64,000 nt of DNA, taken from Acidovorax sp. DW039. Its GTDB lineage: Bacteria > Pseudomonadota > Gammaproteobacteria > Burkholderiales > Burkholderiaceae_C. The notes under the pieces are model-generated. The model was not told the DNA's origin, ran no database searches, and saw only the letters and a list, made by a program, of their open reading frames with translations. The stretch lies in assembly GCF_037101375.1 (NCBI RefSeq), contig NZ_AP029019.1, positions 310,001 to 374,000 on the forward strand, written 5' to 3'. The translations under genes were made by a program, and so were the position numbers. Positions 43,882 to 52,517 of this stretch are shown piece by piece; within the stretch, counting starts at the first letter, position 1, and each line of letters begins with the position of its first letter.

Positions 43882-45000
43882 ATGGACCAAGCCCTTGCCC
43901 AGATTGTTGAGCGCGTGCGCGCAGCCGCCGCAGACCATGCCCCCTTGCGTATCCGGGGCGGGGGCACCAAGGACTTTCATGGACGGGCGTTGAACGGCGA
44001 CGTGCTGGACACCCGCAGCCTCTCGGGCATCGTCAGCTACGAGCCGAGCGAGCTGGTGGTGACCGCACGGGCCGGCACCTCTCTGGCAGAGTTGGAAGCC
44101 GTGCTGGCCGAAAAAGGCCAGTGCCTGCCCTTTGAGCCACCCCACTTCGGCCCCGGTGCCACGGTGGGGGGCATGGTGGCTGCGGGGCTGTCAGGCCCTG
44201 CGCGGGCCAGCGTGGGCGCGGTGCGCGACTATGTGCTGGGTGTGTCGCTCGTCAACGGCAAGGCAGAGTGGCTTACCTTTGGCGGCCAGGTCATGAAGAA
44301 CGTGGCGGGGTACGACGTGTCTCGGCTGATGGCCGGGTCGTGGGGCACGCTGGGCCTGCTGACGGAAGTGAGCCTCAAAGTGCTGCCCGTGACTGCGGCC
44401 GAAGCCACCCTGCGTTTTGAATGCAACCAGGCCGACGCCTTGCGCAAACTGCACACCTGGGGCGCGCAGCCGCTGCCCCTGAATGCCAGCTGCTGGGTGC
44501 AAGAAGCCCAGGCACCTGTGGGCACCCTGTACGTGCGCCTGCGCGGGGCCGCTGCTGCGGTGGAGGCCGCCTGCAAAACCATGGGCGGCACGCGCATCGA
44601 CAACGCACTGGCCGCCCCGGACTGGACGGCCTGCCGCAACCAGACCTTGCCCTGGTTTGCCGAGCGCGCCCACCAGCCCGGGCTTGCGCTGTGGCGCCTG
44701 TCCCTGCCCGCCACCGCACCCGTACTCACCCTGCCTGCGGCCACCCGTGTGCTGGTGGAGTGGCATGGTGCCCTGCGCTGGGTGCAGGCCCCTGCCGATG
44801 CGGCCGATGCGCTGCAGGCGGCTGCCCAGGCGGTGGGTGGGAGTGCTACTGTTTTTGTAGCTGCTTGCGCTGGTCCATCGGGCGGTAGCGGCCAATTTTT
44901 GCCTCAGTCTTCCGCGCTGGCGCATATCCACGCTCGCCTCAAGCAGGCGTTTGATCCCGCGGGCATCTTCAATCCGGGTCGCCTGTCGGCGCACTGGTAG
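43882..45000 (+). CDS. glcE: Glycolate oxidase subunit GlcE, with repeat-derived insert
   Basis: A 372-residue FAD-binding subunit of glycolate dehydrogenase. The FAD motif is FGPGATVGGMVAAGLSGPAR with NVAGYDVSRLMAGSWGTLG downstream, and the C-terminus ends FDPAGIFNPGRL. Residues 321-340 (SATVFVAACAGPSGGSGQFL) are encoded by a copy of the dispersed repeat (44843-44900), read in frame, near the position where relatives have a variable segment before the FDPAGIFNPGR end. GlcE works with GlcD and GlcF at the inner membrane; glcD is not in this window, and glcF follows after an unrelated gene. Confidence 0.92.
   Translation: MDQALAQIVERVRAAAADHAPLRIRGGGTKDFHGRALNGDVLDTRSLSGIVSYEPSELVVTARAGTSLAELEAVLAEKGQCLPFEPPHFGPGATVGGMVAAGLSGPARASVGAVRDYVLGVSLVNGKAEWLTFGGQVMKNVAGYDVSRLMAGSWGTLGLLTEVSLKVLPVTAAEATLRFECNQADALRKLHTWGAQPLPLNASCWVQEAQAPVGTLYVRLRGAAAAVEAACKTMGGTRIDNALAAPDWTACRNQTLPWFAERAHQPGLALWRLSLPATAPVLTLPAATRVLVEWHGALRWVQAPADAADALQAAAQAVGGSATVFVAACAGPSGGSGQFLPQSSALAHIHARLKQAFDPAGIFNPGRLSAHW
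44843..44900 (+). repeat. Dispersed repeat copy F inside glcE
   Basis: Core TTTGTAGCTGCTTGCGCTGG then TCCATCGGGCGGTAGCGGCC. It matches the repeat consensus, with substitutions that keep the reading frame open. Its other copies are intergenic or at gene ends, so this copy is exceptional. Confidence 0.85.
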
Positions 45001-45028
45001 GCGTCCGCGTTTCCGGCTTCCCTTTTCC

Positions 45029-45874
45029 ATGCGTCGCCTGCGCCATCTCACGGGTCACCACCGCACGGTTGCCAGCAACCGGGTGCTGGGCTTGCTGCTG
45101 GCATTCAACGCCGGGGCTGTGAATGCGGGGGGCTTTCTGGTGGTGCACATGTACACGTCCCACATGACGGGCTTCCTCTCGTCATTGGCCGACAACCTGG
45201 TGCTGGGCAACATGAAGCTGGTGCTCGGGGCAGTAGGGGCTCTGTGGGCCTTCATGTCTGGCGCGGGCAGCACGGCCATTCTGGTCAACTGGGCGCGCCA
45301 CCACCGCCTGCGCAGCACCTACGCCCTGCCGCTGTTGCTGGAGGCTGTGCTGTTGCTGCTTTTCGGCCTGATGGGCGCCATCACCCTGGGCTGGCGCACC
45401 CCGTTTTCCGTTCCGCTCACAGTGCTGCTGCTGGCCTACCTGATGGGCCTGCAGAACGCGGTGGTCACCAAGATGTCTTCCGCCCAGATCCGCACCACCC
45501 ACATGACGGGCGTGGTGACGGACCTGGGCATCGAGATGGGCAAGATGCTCTACTGGAACCGCCAGGGCACCACGCCAGAACACCATGTGCACGCCAACCG
45601 CGAACGGCTGTGGCTCTTTGCCGGGCTGGCCACCATGTTCCTCTGCGGTGGGCTTGTAGGCGCTGCAGGGTTCAAGCATGTGGGCTTTGTGTTTGTGGTG
45701 CCGCTGGCGGTGGTGCTGCTCACCCTGTCGCTGCCCCCACTGTGGGCTGACCGGGTGCGCCTGCGCCTCATGCTGCGGGGGCGCCCTATGGCTGCCCCTG
45801 CGGCCCTTGCGGCCCCGGCAGCCGATCAGAACCGCGACACCACACCTGCGCCGGGCGGCGGCCACAAACCTTAG
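45029..45874 (+). CDS. DUF1275 (YoaK) family membrane protein
   Basis: A 281-residue protein with about six membrane segments. The family pattern is visible: LLLAFNAGAVNAGGFLVVHM, YTSHMTGFLSSLADNLVLGN, then QNAVVTKMSSAQIRTTHMTG and VVTDLGIEMGK. The conserved HMTG motif appears twice, as in other DUF1275 members. The C-terminal 40 residues are Ala/Pro-rich. No biochemical role is established for the family. It lies between glcE and glcF (28 and 63 bp gaps), so it may belong to the same transcript. ATG 45029 is chosen to match family starts. Confidence 0.9.
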   Translation: MRRLRHLTGHHRTVASNRVLGLLLAFNAGAVNAGGFLVVHMYTSHMTGFLSSLADNLVLGNMKLVLGAVGALWAFMSGAGSTAILVNWARHHRLRSTYALPLLLEAVLLLLFGLMGAITLGWRTPFSVPLTVLLLAYLMGLQNAVVTKMSSAQIRTTHMTGVVTDLGIEMGKMLYWNRQGTTPEHHVHANRERLWLFAGLATMFLCGGLVGAAGFKHVGFVFVVPLAVVLLTLSLPPLWADRVRLRLMLRGRPMAAPAALAAPAADQNRDTTPAPGGGHKP

Positions 45875-45937
45875 CCGCGCGACCCTCAGCCAGCACACCG
45901 AGCCAGCCCCCTCCGATCCCTCTCCCAGGCACGCACC

Positions 45938-47185
45938 ATGCAGACCCAACTGAGCCCTGAATACGCCGCCCGCCCCGATGGGCAGGAAGCCGAAGCCATC
46001 CTGCGCAAATGCGTGCACTGCGGCTTCTGCACGGCCACCTGCCCCACCTACCAGTTGCTGGGCGATGAGCTGGACGGCCCGCGGGGGCGCATCTACCTCA
46101 TCAAGCAGGTGCTGGAGGGTGCTGAGCCCACACGTGCCACGCAGACCCACCTGGACCGGTGCCTGACCTGCCGCAACTGCGAGAGCACCTGCCCCAGCGG
46201 CGTTCAGTACGGCCACCTGGTGGACATCGGCCGCAAGATCGTGGATGAAAAAGTACCGCGCCCCGCTGCAGAGAAGGCACTGCGCTGGGCGTTGAAGGAA
46301 GGCCTGCCTTCCCCCCTCTTTGCCCCCGCCATGAAAGCCGGGCAGGCGGTGCGTGGCCTGCTGCCTGCCGCGCTCAAAGCCAAGGTGCCCCAGCCCCGGC
46401 CCGCCGGGGCCTGGCCCACACGCCAGCATGCCCGCAAGGTGCTGATGCTGGCGGGCTGCGTGCAGCCCGCCATGATGCCCAGCATCAACACCGCCACTGC
46501 CCGTGTGCTAGACGCCGCAGGCATCCAGACGGTGGTGGCGGCCAAGGCTGGCTGCTGCGGTGCGGTGAAGTTCCACCTCAACGACCAGGAAGGCGGCAAG
46601 GCCGAGATGCGCGCCAACATTGACGCGTGGTGGCCGCTGGTGGAGTCCGGCGGCGTCGAGGCCATTGTGATGAATGCCTCAGGCTGCGGCGTCACCGTCA
46701 AGGAATACGGGCACCTGCTCAAGGACGACCCTGCCTACGCTGCCAAAGCCGAACGCGTGAGCGCCCTCACCCGCGATCTCTCCGAGCTGCTGCCAGAACT
46801 CCTGCCCGAGCTGGCCCGCAAGCTCCAGGGCCGCGTGCAGCAGCCCGACACCCTCTACGCCTACCACCCGCCCTGCACGCTGCAGCACGGCCAAAAGCTG
46901 CGGGGGGGCGTGGAGACGCACCTGAACCAGTTGGGCTTCAAGCTGCGCGCTGCGCGCAATGAGTCCCATCTGTGCTGCGGCTCCGCAGGCACCTACTCCG
47001 TGCTGAACCCCGAGCTGTCTTACCCGCTGCGCGACCGCAAGCTGGACGTGCTGGCCCAGGCGTTTGGCGAACAACCTCCCGATGTGATCCTGTCGGCCAA
47101 CATCGGCTGCATCAGCCACCTGCAAAGCGGCACGGGCACGCCAGTGCGGCATTGGGTGGAGGTGCTGGACGAAGCGCTGATGTAG
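45938..47185 (+). CDS. glcF: Glycolate oxidase iron-sulfur subunit GlcF
   Basis: A 415-residue protein with two N-terminal 4Fe-4S clusters: CVHCGFCTATCP (Cys25, 28, 31, 35) and CLTCRNCESTCP (Cys75, 78, 81, 85). The C-terminal half has two CCG domains (GCCGAVKFH and LCCGSAGTYS, with the preceding Gly/Pro-rich segments). This is the electron-transfer subunit of glycolate dehydrogenase. It lies downstream of glcE with a DUF1275 gene between. The enzyme also needs GlcD, not in this window. Confidence 0.96.
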   Translation: MQTQLSPEYAARPDGQEAEAILRKCVHCGFCTATCPTYQLLGDELDGPRGRIYLIKQVLEGAEPTRATQTHLDRCLTCRNCESTCPSGVQYGHLVDIGRKIVDEKVPRPAAEKALRWALKEGLPSPLFAPAMKAGQAVRGLLPAALKAKVPQPRPAGAWPTRQHARKVLMLAGCVQPAMMPSINTATARVLDAAGIQTVVAAKAGCCGAVKFHLNDQEGGKAEMRANIDAWWPLVESGGVEAIVMNASGCGVTVKEYGHLLKDDPAYAAKAERVSALTRDLSELLPELLPELARKLQGRVQQPDTLYAYHPPCTLQHGQKLRGGVETHLNQLGFKLRAARNESHLCCGSAGTYSVLNPELSYPLRDRKLDVLAQAFGEQPPDVILSANIGCISHLQSGTGTPVRHWVEVLDEALM

Positions 47186-47371
47186 TGTTTTGACGGGTTA
47201 CCGTACTCGTCTATCAGGGTGTTGGGAGGGCTGAAGACAGAAGGCCATCGCGGCTGAGTCAGACCTTTGTGTCCAGACTTGTTGTAGCCCCCCCACGCCG
47301 CCCCAATTTGTCGTGAGCGCGAAGAGTTTCTCCATACACAATCAGGTGACAAAGAGGGGTCACTGAACGCA

Positions 47372-48688
47372 ATGCAGAACGCACACATCAGGCAGAGCAG
47401 TACCGCGGCAGCGGATTCTCAAGCGGGCAGTGTGGCCAACCCGGTGGCATTGAATGCCATCGTCAGGGCCGCAGAGATTTACAGCATTGTGGCTTCCGAA
47501 GACATCGTAGATGTACGGGGAGTCAAGCTCTGGGCCAAGAGCCAGCCCGTGTCTGCAGCCCTTCAGCAGCGCTTGCTGGAACGCAAGCTCAGCAAGCCGC
47601 TGGAGTCCTGTCTGGCTGCAGAAGATGGCGTCACCCTTGTCACCTTGCAGGATGACTTTGCGCGGTTCATGGGAGAGTCCACTGCTCTTTCTGAGGGATT
47701 GCGACCTTGGGCCGCACCTTTGGTGCAGCACATGCGGCAATTGCCCCTGCACTCTGTGGCCCAGTTGCTGCTGACCACCGCGCTGGCCAACCGCCCGGAG
47801 ATGGTGGCCCACGCCGTGCAAGCCATGGCCCTGATGGGGGCCATGGCCATGAAGTACCTCGGGCAGACGCTGGATGTACGCATGGCCATGCTGGCCGGAC
47901 TGCTGCACGACATCGGGGAAATCTACATCCAGCCTGAATATCTGGACCTGGGGCGGCCCATGGACCTTCTGGGGCACAAGCATCTGGTGGTGCATCCTCG
48001 CGTAGCCCAGTTGCTGCTTGATAGCACTACGGATTACCCGCGGGCCATAGGCCGTGCGGTAGGTGAGCACCATGAACGGCTCAACGGATCGGGCTACCCC
48101 GCCCGATTGCTCCAACCCGATTTGTCACCGCTGGGGCGCATGCTGGCGGTGACAGAAGTCACTCTGGGCATTGCACGCGCCCAGTGGGAGCCACTGTTTC
48201 GTGCCAGCTTTGCGCTGCGGGTGGTGCCCGGTGAGTTCGATGCGCAGTACGCCGGTTTCATCAGCAATATGGCGTATCACCTGAAAGAGCCTGTAGCGCC
48301 CGATGTTCCTGCCCCTGCGTCACTGTCCAGCAATCCTCTGGAAGAGATTCGCCAGCGAACCTCGCTTGCGCTCGAACTTGGAGAACAGCTGAGGGCGCTG
48401 GGGGGAACGGGGCCCGCACTGGACATTGCTGATCTGGCGCGGGTCAGGCTGGAGCGATTGAAGGTCGCCTGGAACTCTTTGGGCTATTGGGGCGCAGAGC
48501 ATGCCCAGATCACTTCGCGTGAGCGTCTGGAGTTGCACATGGCAGACCGTGAACTGGGGCAGCGTCTGCGCGATCTGGACCGTGAATGCCTTTTGCTGGC
48601 CGAGCAGATATCCCCCCTGGAGCGGGAAATCTTGTCGCCCTTGTGGCAGTCGCTGCATATTCCGCTCAGCGTCGAATCTCTTTGTTGA
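47372..48688 (+). CDS. HD-GYP-type phosphodiesterase-like protein
   Basis: A 438-residue protein. The central HD-GYP domain contains LLHDIGE (H179-D180) and HHERLNGSGYP (233-243), with GYP at 241-243. The HD-GYP family degrades cyclic di-GMP. Two positions deviate from the consensus: Glu replaces Lys after HDIG, and Asn replaces Asp in HHER-x-D-G, so activity is uncertain. The N-terminal 130 residues resemble no receiver domain; the C-terminal 120 residues are helical, with heptad-like LGEQLRALGGTGPA and ELGQRLRDLDREC, possibly a coiled coil. No signal peptide. Cyclic di-GMP control of motility would fit the nearby chemoreceptors, but that is speculation. Confidence 0.85.
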   Translation: MQNAHIRQSSTAAADSQAGSVANPVALNAIVRAAEIYSIVASEDIVDVRGVKLWAKSQPVSAALQQRLLERKLSKPLESCLAAEDGVTLVTLQDDFARFMGESTALSEGLRPWAAPLVQHMRQLPLHSVAQLLLTTALANRPEMVAHAVQAMALMGAMAMKYLGQTLDVRMAMLAGLLHDIGEIYIQPEYLDLGRPMDLLGHKHLVVHPRVAQLLLDSTTDYPRAIGRAVGEHHERLNGSGYPARLLQPDLSPLGRMLAVTEVTLGIARAQWEPLFRASFALRVVPGEFDAQYAGFISNMAYHLKEPVAPDVPAPASLSSNPLEEIRQRTSLALELGEQLRALGGTGPALDIADLARVRLERLKVAWNSLGYWGAEHAQITSRERLELHMADRELGQRLRDLDRECLLLAEQISPLEREILSPLWQSLHIPLSVESLC

Positions 48689-48805
48689 GGGGCGCTTGCG
48701 TGGCGAAACGCGCGGCCGAGTGAGGGATTCGCTGGCACGCTGAGAAGCCTTCAGTGGCATGATGGAGGGTTTCTTGTTTCTCAACTTGCGAAGACGTTGA
48801 CCGCC

Positions 48806-49651
48806 ATGACCGAATCTGTGCCTGAAGTTGTTGCTGCCCCTCAGCCTGTGGATGCTGGGCCAGCCCCTGTTGCGGCCGCCGGTGAAAGTGCGGCAACTAC
48901 CCCTGTGACCGAACGCCCCGCTCGCCAGCGTGGCCGCCGTGGAGGTAAAGACCGGGCCTCACGCAATACAGAAAACGCTGCAGCAGCGGCTCCTGCTTCG
49001 TCCGCTCCTGCAGCTCCGCGTGTGCATCCTGTTCTGGAGCAGCTGGCCGCCTTGTACCCCCACCTGTTCGGTGCCGTATTCCGTCCCCTCAAGCGCGGCA
49101 TTTTTCAGGATCTGCTCGCGGCCCATCCCGATGCGTTTGAGCGCGAGGCGCTCAAGGTGGCCCTGGGTATCCATACCCGCAGCACGCGTTATCTACAGGC
49201 AGTGGCTGCAGGCGAAAAGCGCCATGACCTGCAAGGCCAGCCCGTCGAGGCCATGGCCCCTGAGCATGTGCACCATGCCTTGCTGGAGGTGTACCGCCGC
49301 CGCAAGAACCAGAAGGGCCGCGCGACCGAAGACCTGCTGCCCAAGCTGCGCAACCGCATGATGGCGAACTTCGAGGCTTCTGGCTTTACGCGCGAGGCCT
49401 ACACCGAGCTGGTGATGAGCCGCGACGACGCGGTCAACGCCATCCTGGAAGAGGCATTTGCCGAATGGTCGGCGCGCAACGCCAAGGCCGAGGCCCTGCT
49501 GCGCGCCTTTGAGGCCAGCGGCAGCACGCTGGAGCAGTTTGCAGACATGTACGGCATGGACCCCCGTGCCACCGGCCAGCAGCTGGAGCGCGCGCGCAAA
49601 CTGGCGGCCCGTGCCGCATCAGCCCAGCCTGCCAGTACTGGCGCGGCTTGA
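48806..49651 (+). CDS. ProQ/FinO-family RNA-binding protein
   Basis: A 281-residue protein. The N-terminal 80 residues are Ala/Pro/basic low complexity (RQRGRRGGKDRASR). The ProQ/FinO domain follows (about 75-190): PVLEQLAALYPHLFGAVFRPLKRGIFQDLL, ALGIHTRSTRYLQAVAAG and RKNQKGRATEDLLPKLRNRM. ProQ-type proteins bind structured small RNAs and mRNA 3' ends. The C-terminal 90 residues are helical and Ala-rich. ATG 48806 is used; TTG 48797 is an unlikely start. Confidence 0.9.
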   Translation: MTESVPEVVAAPQPVDAGPAPVAAAGESAATTPVTERPARQRGRRGGKDRASRNTENAAAAAPASSAPAAPRVHPVLEQLAALYPHLFGAVFRPLKRGIFQDLLAAHPDAFEREALKVALGIHTRSTRYLQAVAAGEKRHDLQGQPVEAMAPEHVHHALLEVYRRRKNQKGRATEDLLPKLRNRMMANFEASGFTREAYTELVMSRDDAVNAILEEAFAEWSARNAKAEALLRAFEASGSTLEQFADMYGMDPRATGQQLERARKLAARAASAQPASTGAA

Positions 49652-49709
49652 GGGTGGGCCCCAGCCGGGGCCTGGTGGAGTGCTGCGGCTTTTTGCGGTG
49701 GACTGTGCC

Positions 49710-49739
49710 AGCCTGCTGACATAACGGTGTCAGTAGGCT
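49710..49739. promoter_or_regulatory. Inverted repeat AGCCTGCTGACA-N6-TGTCAGTAGGCT
   Basis: 12-bp arms pairing at 11 of 12 positions around TAACGG, with the same CTGACA-N6-TGTCAG core and spacer as at 14657. It lies 44 bp before the GyrI-like gene and about 1.3 kb before the WYL regulator gene. Confidence 0.65.
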
Positions 49740-49782
49740 CAGGCACCATGCAGACCCTGTAGATACATACAGGGAGTGCAGG

Positions 49783-50268
49783 ATGCAAAACCATATTTCG
49801 CCCCAGGCGATTTCCGTTTCTTCGTTTCGTGTCGCCGGGATCAGCACCCGCACGACCAATGCAGCCGAGGCGGACCCCGCCACAGGCCGCATCGGCCCGC
49901 TATGGGACCGCTTCTTCAGCGAAAGCTGGGAGCACAAGCTCCCGCCGCCCGGCAACGATGGTCGGGTGTTTGGTGTGTACAGCCGTTACGAATCAGACCA
50001 CCGCGGGGCTTTTGATGTCACCGCGGGTGTCGCCGCGCCATCGGACCACCAACCTATGCCGGGTGCCACGGTGGTGGATGTGCAGGCCGGGGACTACCTG
50101 GTGTTTGAAGCCGAGGGACACATGCCGCAACTGGTCATTGACGCCTGGGGCGCTGTGTGGCGTTACTTTGAGGCGCACCCTGAGGTGCAACGCCGCTTTG
50201 GCACCGACTTTGAAGCCTATGCGGGCCCTTACCACGTGGCCATCCATATCGGGGTGTTGAGGGGCTGA
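49783..50268 (+). CDS. GyrI-like small-molecule-binding domain protein
   Basis: A 161-residue protein of the GyrI-like/SOUL superfamily, the effector-binding module of AraC-type regulators that also occurs alone (e.g. E. coli SbmC/YeeB). Typical parts are IGPLWDRFFSESWEHKLP, the central VFGVYSRYESDHRGAFDVTAG and the final YHVAIHIG-like strand. Standalone GyrI-like proteins may protect gyrase or bind drugs. It has an operator-like inverted repeat upstream and a WYL regulator downstream, suggesting an inducible stress or drug response. Confidence 0.87.
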   Translation: MQNHISPQAISVSSFRVAGISTRTTNAAEADPATGRIGPLWDRFFSESWEHKLPPPGNDGRVFGVYSRYESDHRGAFDVTAGVAAPSDHQPMPGATVVDVQAGDYLVFEAEGHMPQLVIDAWGAVWRYFEAHPEVQRRFGTDFEAYAGPYHVAIHIGVLRG

Positions 50269-50607
50269 TGGCAGTGCGTCTGCATGAAGGTTCACCGCGT
50301 GGTGCAGCGGCGCGACACTTGCGCAACTTGTTACAAATGCGAATGGTGGAGTCGGCGCACGCTGGTTGTGCGTGGCATGCTATGGAATTCGGAGCAAATC
50401 CCCCCGCGCCCAAGGGCATTGCCTCCATGCCCCGCATCCGTTACGGCTCCGCAAGCCTGCCGGTGCGGGTTGTATTCCGGGCCTCTCTTGCTGGTCGGCC
50501 GTGCGTCAAGCGCCTAAGCAGCGTAAGACAATGCCAGCCTACTGCCAGCGCCGTGCGTCCAGGACGGGATGCGGTGCGGTATGCAAAGCACAGAGAGAGG
50601 GTGAAAC
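50269..50607. other. Intergenic stretch with no recognisable gene
   Basis: No family-like frame, repeat or terminator was recognised. Overlapping frames of 60-210 codons run through it, but they have the composition of antisense or out-of-frame GC-rich DNA. Confidence 0.5.
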
Positions 50608-51003
50608 ATGGAACTGAGCAGCGGCTTCAAGAAGATTGCCTGCGTAGGGATTGGCGCGGCTTTTCTGATTTTTGGCTACCAGGATTACTCCCGCAACAAG
50701 TCCCTGCACAAGCGTGGGGCTGCAGCAGTGGTGGAGCCGATCTCCAAATACACAGAGCATTCGCGCCGGGGTTCCAAAACCTACACCGCAGAGTTCGATT
50801 TCACGACCTCGTCCGGGCAGAAGATCCACAAGTCCAGCTCGTTTCCAGAAGCCGCGTTGAACGACTTCAAGGCGGGCAAGCCCGTGAAGGTTTTGTACGA
50901 TGAACGCAATCCCTACGAGTTTGTGTTCGAGAAGGACGATCCGTCCTGGTGGCCCATGTTGCTGGGTGTGGCCATTGCCATTGGCGGCGTGCTTTTTCTC
51001 TGA
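50608..51003 (+). CDS. DUF3592 membrane protein
   Basis: A 131-residue protein with an N-terminal membrane helix (about 10-26, IACVGIGAAFLIFGYQDY) and a C-terminal one (about 113-131, WWPMLLGVAIAIGGVLFL). Between them is a beta-rich periplasmic segment with YTAEFDFTTSSGQKIHKSSSF and PVKVLYDERNPYEF. The late VLYDERNP motif is characteristic of DUF3592. The function of the family is unknown. The AGAGAGGGTGAAAC leader gives a reasonable ribosome-binding site. Confidence 0.85.
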   Translation: MELSSGFKKIACVGIGAAFLIFGYQDYSRNKSLHKRGAAAVVEPISKYTEHSRRGSKTYTAEFDFTTSSGQKIHKSSSFPEAALNDFKAGKPVKVLYDERNPYEFVFEKDDPSWWPMLLGVAIAIGGVLFL

Positions 51004-51071
51004 CGCGTCCGGTCGTGCGCCTCAATGGGCGCGCTTGAACACGGATCGGGGTCAGCCCACCGGAGGTGTCC

Positions 51072-51806
51072 ATGCGCCGCGCTGACCGCTTGTTCCAGAT
51101 CGTTCAGCTCATCCGCGGCAGGCGCCTGTCTACCGCTGCCTTTCTTGCACAGCGGCTGGAGGTATCTCAGCGCACCATCTACCGTGATGTGGCCGACCTG
51201 CAGCACCAGGGCGTGCCCATTGAGGGCGAGGCGGGTGTGGGCTACCGGCTTGGTGCAGGGTTTGACCTGCCTCCGCTCATGCTCACACAGGGCGAAGCCA
51301 ACGCCGTGGTGGCCGCTGCAAGGGTGGCCCAGTCGTGGCTGGACCCCGGGCTGGCGCGTGAGGTGGAAAACGCCCTGGGCAAGATCCTGTCCGTACTCCC
51401 GCCCGCGGCCCGTGCTGCCGCAGAGTCGCAGGCCCTGTTTGCACCGCCGGTGGGCCTGAGCCCGCGGGAACAGGTGCTGCTGCAATCCCTGCGTGAGGCA
51501 GTGAACACGCGCCACGTGGTGCGCATTGACTATGCCGACGTACAGGGCCGCCCCAGCGCCCGCCGTTTGCGCCCCCTGGGCTGTTTTTACTGGGGCAAGG
51601 TGTGGACGCTGTCGGCCTGGTGCGAGCTGCGGCAGGACTTTCGGGGCTTTCGCGTGGACCGCATCGTGGGCCTGGAAGTGCTGCCTGAGCAGTTCCGCCA
51701 TGAAGATGGCAAGACCCTGGCGGACATGTTCCGGCAGGTGGAGGCCGAACGGCTGCAGCGTGGCCCGGAAGCAGCTTGCGACTGGCCCGGTTTGCCGAAC
51801 CAGTGA
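51072..51806 (+). CDS. YafY-type HTH/WYL transcriptional regulator
   Basis: A 244-residue regulator. The N-terminal winged HTH is MRRADRLFQIVQLIRGRRLS followed by TAAFLAQRLEVSQRTIYRDV and a DLQHQGVPIEGEAGVGYRL wing. The WYL domain is about 135-225 (VVRIDYADVQGRPSARRLRP, then FYWGKVWTLSAWCELRQDFR); the WYL tripeptide itself appears as W-T-L. WYL proteins sense nucleic acid or other ligands and often control small stress-response operons. It follows the GyrI-like and DUF3592 genes and may control the two CTGACA-N6-TGTCAG operators. ATG 51072 follows GGAGGTGTCC. Confidence 0.9.
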   Translation: MRRADRLFQIVQLIRGRRLSTAAFLAQRLEVSQRTIYRDVADLQHQGVPIEGEAGVGYRLGAGFDLPPLMLTQGEANAVVAAARVAQSWLDPGLAREVENALGKILSVLPPAARAAAESQALFAPPVGLSPREQVLLQSLREAVNTRHVVRIDYADVQGRPSARRLRPLGCFYWGKVWTLSAWCELRQDFRGFRVDRIVGLEVLPEQFRHEDGKTLADMFRQVEAERLQRGPEAACDWPGLPNQ

Positions 51807-51929
51807 CACGGCTGTTCGGGCTGGGGGCTGAGTCGGTTGAAGCCTTGCAAGCGCTTCCATAACCCCAGTGGCCTTTAGCGGATGGGTGCGGGCCCCATCA
51901 AGGACGTGCGGTAGCCAGCGTCGTGAGAC

Positions 51930-52424
51930 TTACTGCTGCTGGGCAAGCGCTTTTTCAATGTCTGCCGCCAGCTTGGCGGGCGCATCTTGCGGGGCGTAGC
52001 GGCGCAAGACTTTGCCATCCCGCCCCACCAGAAACTTGGTGAAATTCCACTTGATGGCCTTGCTGCCCAGAATGCCCGGTGCCTCTGCCGTGAGCCACTG
52101 GTACAGCGGCGTAGCCTCTGGCCCATTGACCTTGACCTTGGCCATCATCGGAAAGCTCACCCCGTAGTTGAGCTGGCAGAAGCTGGCAATCTCGTCGTTA
52201 CTGCCGGGGTCCTGGCTACCAAACTGGTTGCAGGGAAACCCCAGCACCACCAGCCCGCGGTCTGCATAGGTTTTGTGCAGCTGTTCCAGCCCCGCAAACT
52301 GCGGTGTGAAACCGCAGGCACTGGCCGTGTTGACGATGAGCAGCGCCTTGCCCTGGAACTGGGCCAGAGGCACGCTGTGGCCCTGAATGTCCAGGGCTTC
52401 AAACGCGTAAATGTCTTGGGACAT
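51930..52424 (-). CDS. Glutathione peroxidase, cysteine type
   Basis: A 164-residue glutathione-peroxidase-family enzyme. The catalytic Cys is C37 in NTASACGFTPQFAGLEQLH (a Cys, not a selenocysteine), the Gln/Trp motif is FPCNQFGSQDPG, and WNFTKFLVG supplies the conserved Trp-Asn. Bacterial members usually use thioredoxin to reduce peroxides. ATG 52424 is chosen; the frame extends upstream without support. It stands alone between a WYL regulator and an EamA transporter. Confidence 0.95.
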   Translation of the reverse strand: MSQDIYAFEALDIQGHSVPLAQFQGKALLIVNTASACGFTPQFAGLEQLHKTYADRGLVVLGFPCNQFGSQDPGSNDEIASFCQLNYGVSFPMMAKVKVNGPEATPLYQWLTAEAPGILGSKAIKWNFTKFLVGRDGKVLRRYAPQDAPAKLAADIEKALAQQQ

Positions 52425-52517
52425 GAAAGCTCCGCAGGGGTGGATGGTGGAGACGGGACTGCGGGCCATGGTAGCCGCAGATCTGTGGGCGCGCCTGCGG
52501 TCTTCTATTTCTGCGGG

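Noticed and set aside
50269..50903. Possible gene in the open frame of about 211 codons
   Set aside because: It overlaps the better supported DUF3592 gene in another frame and has no motif or plausible start signal.
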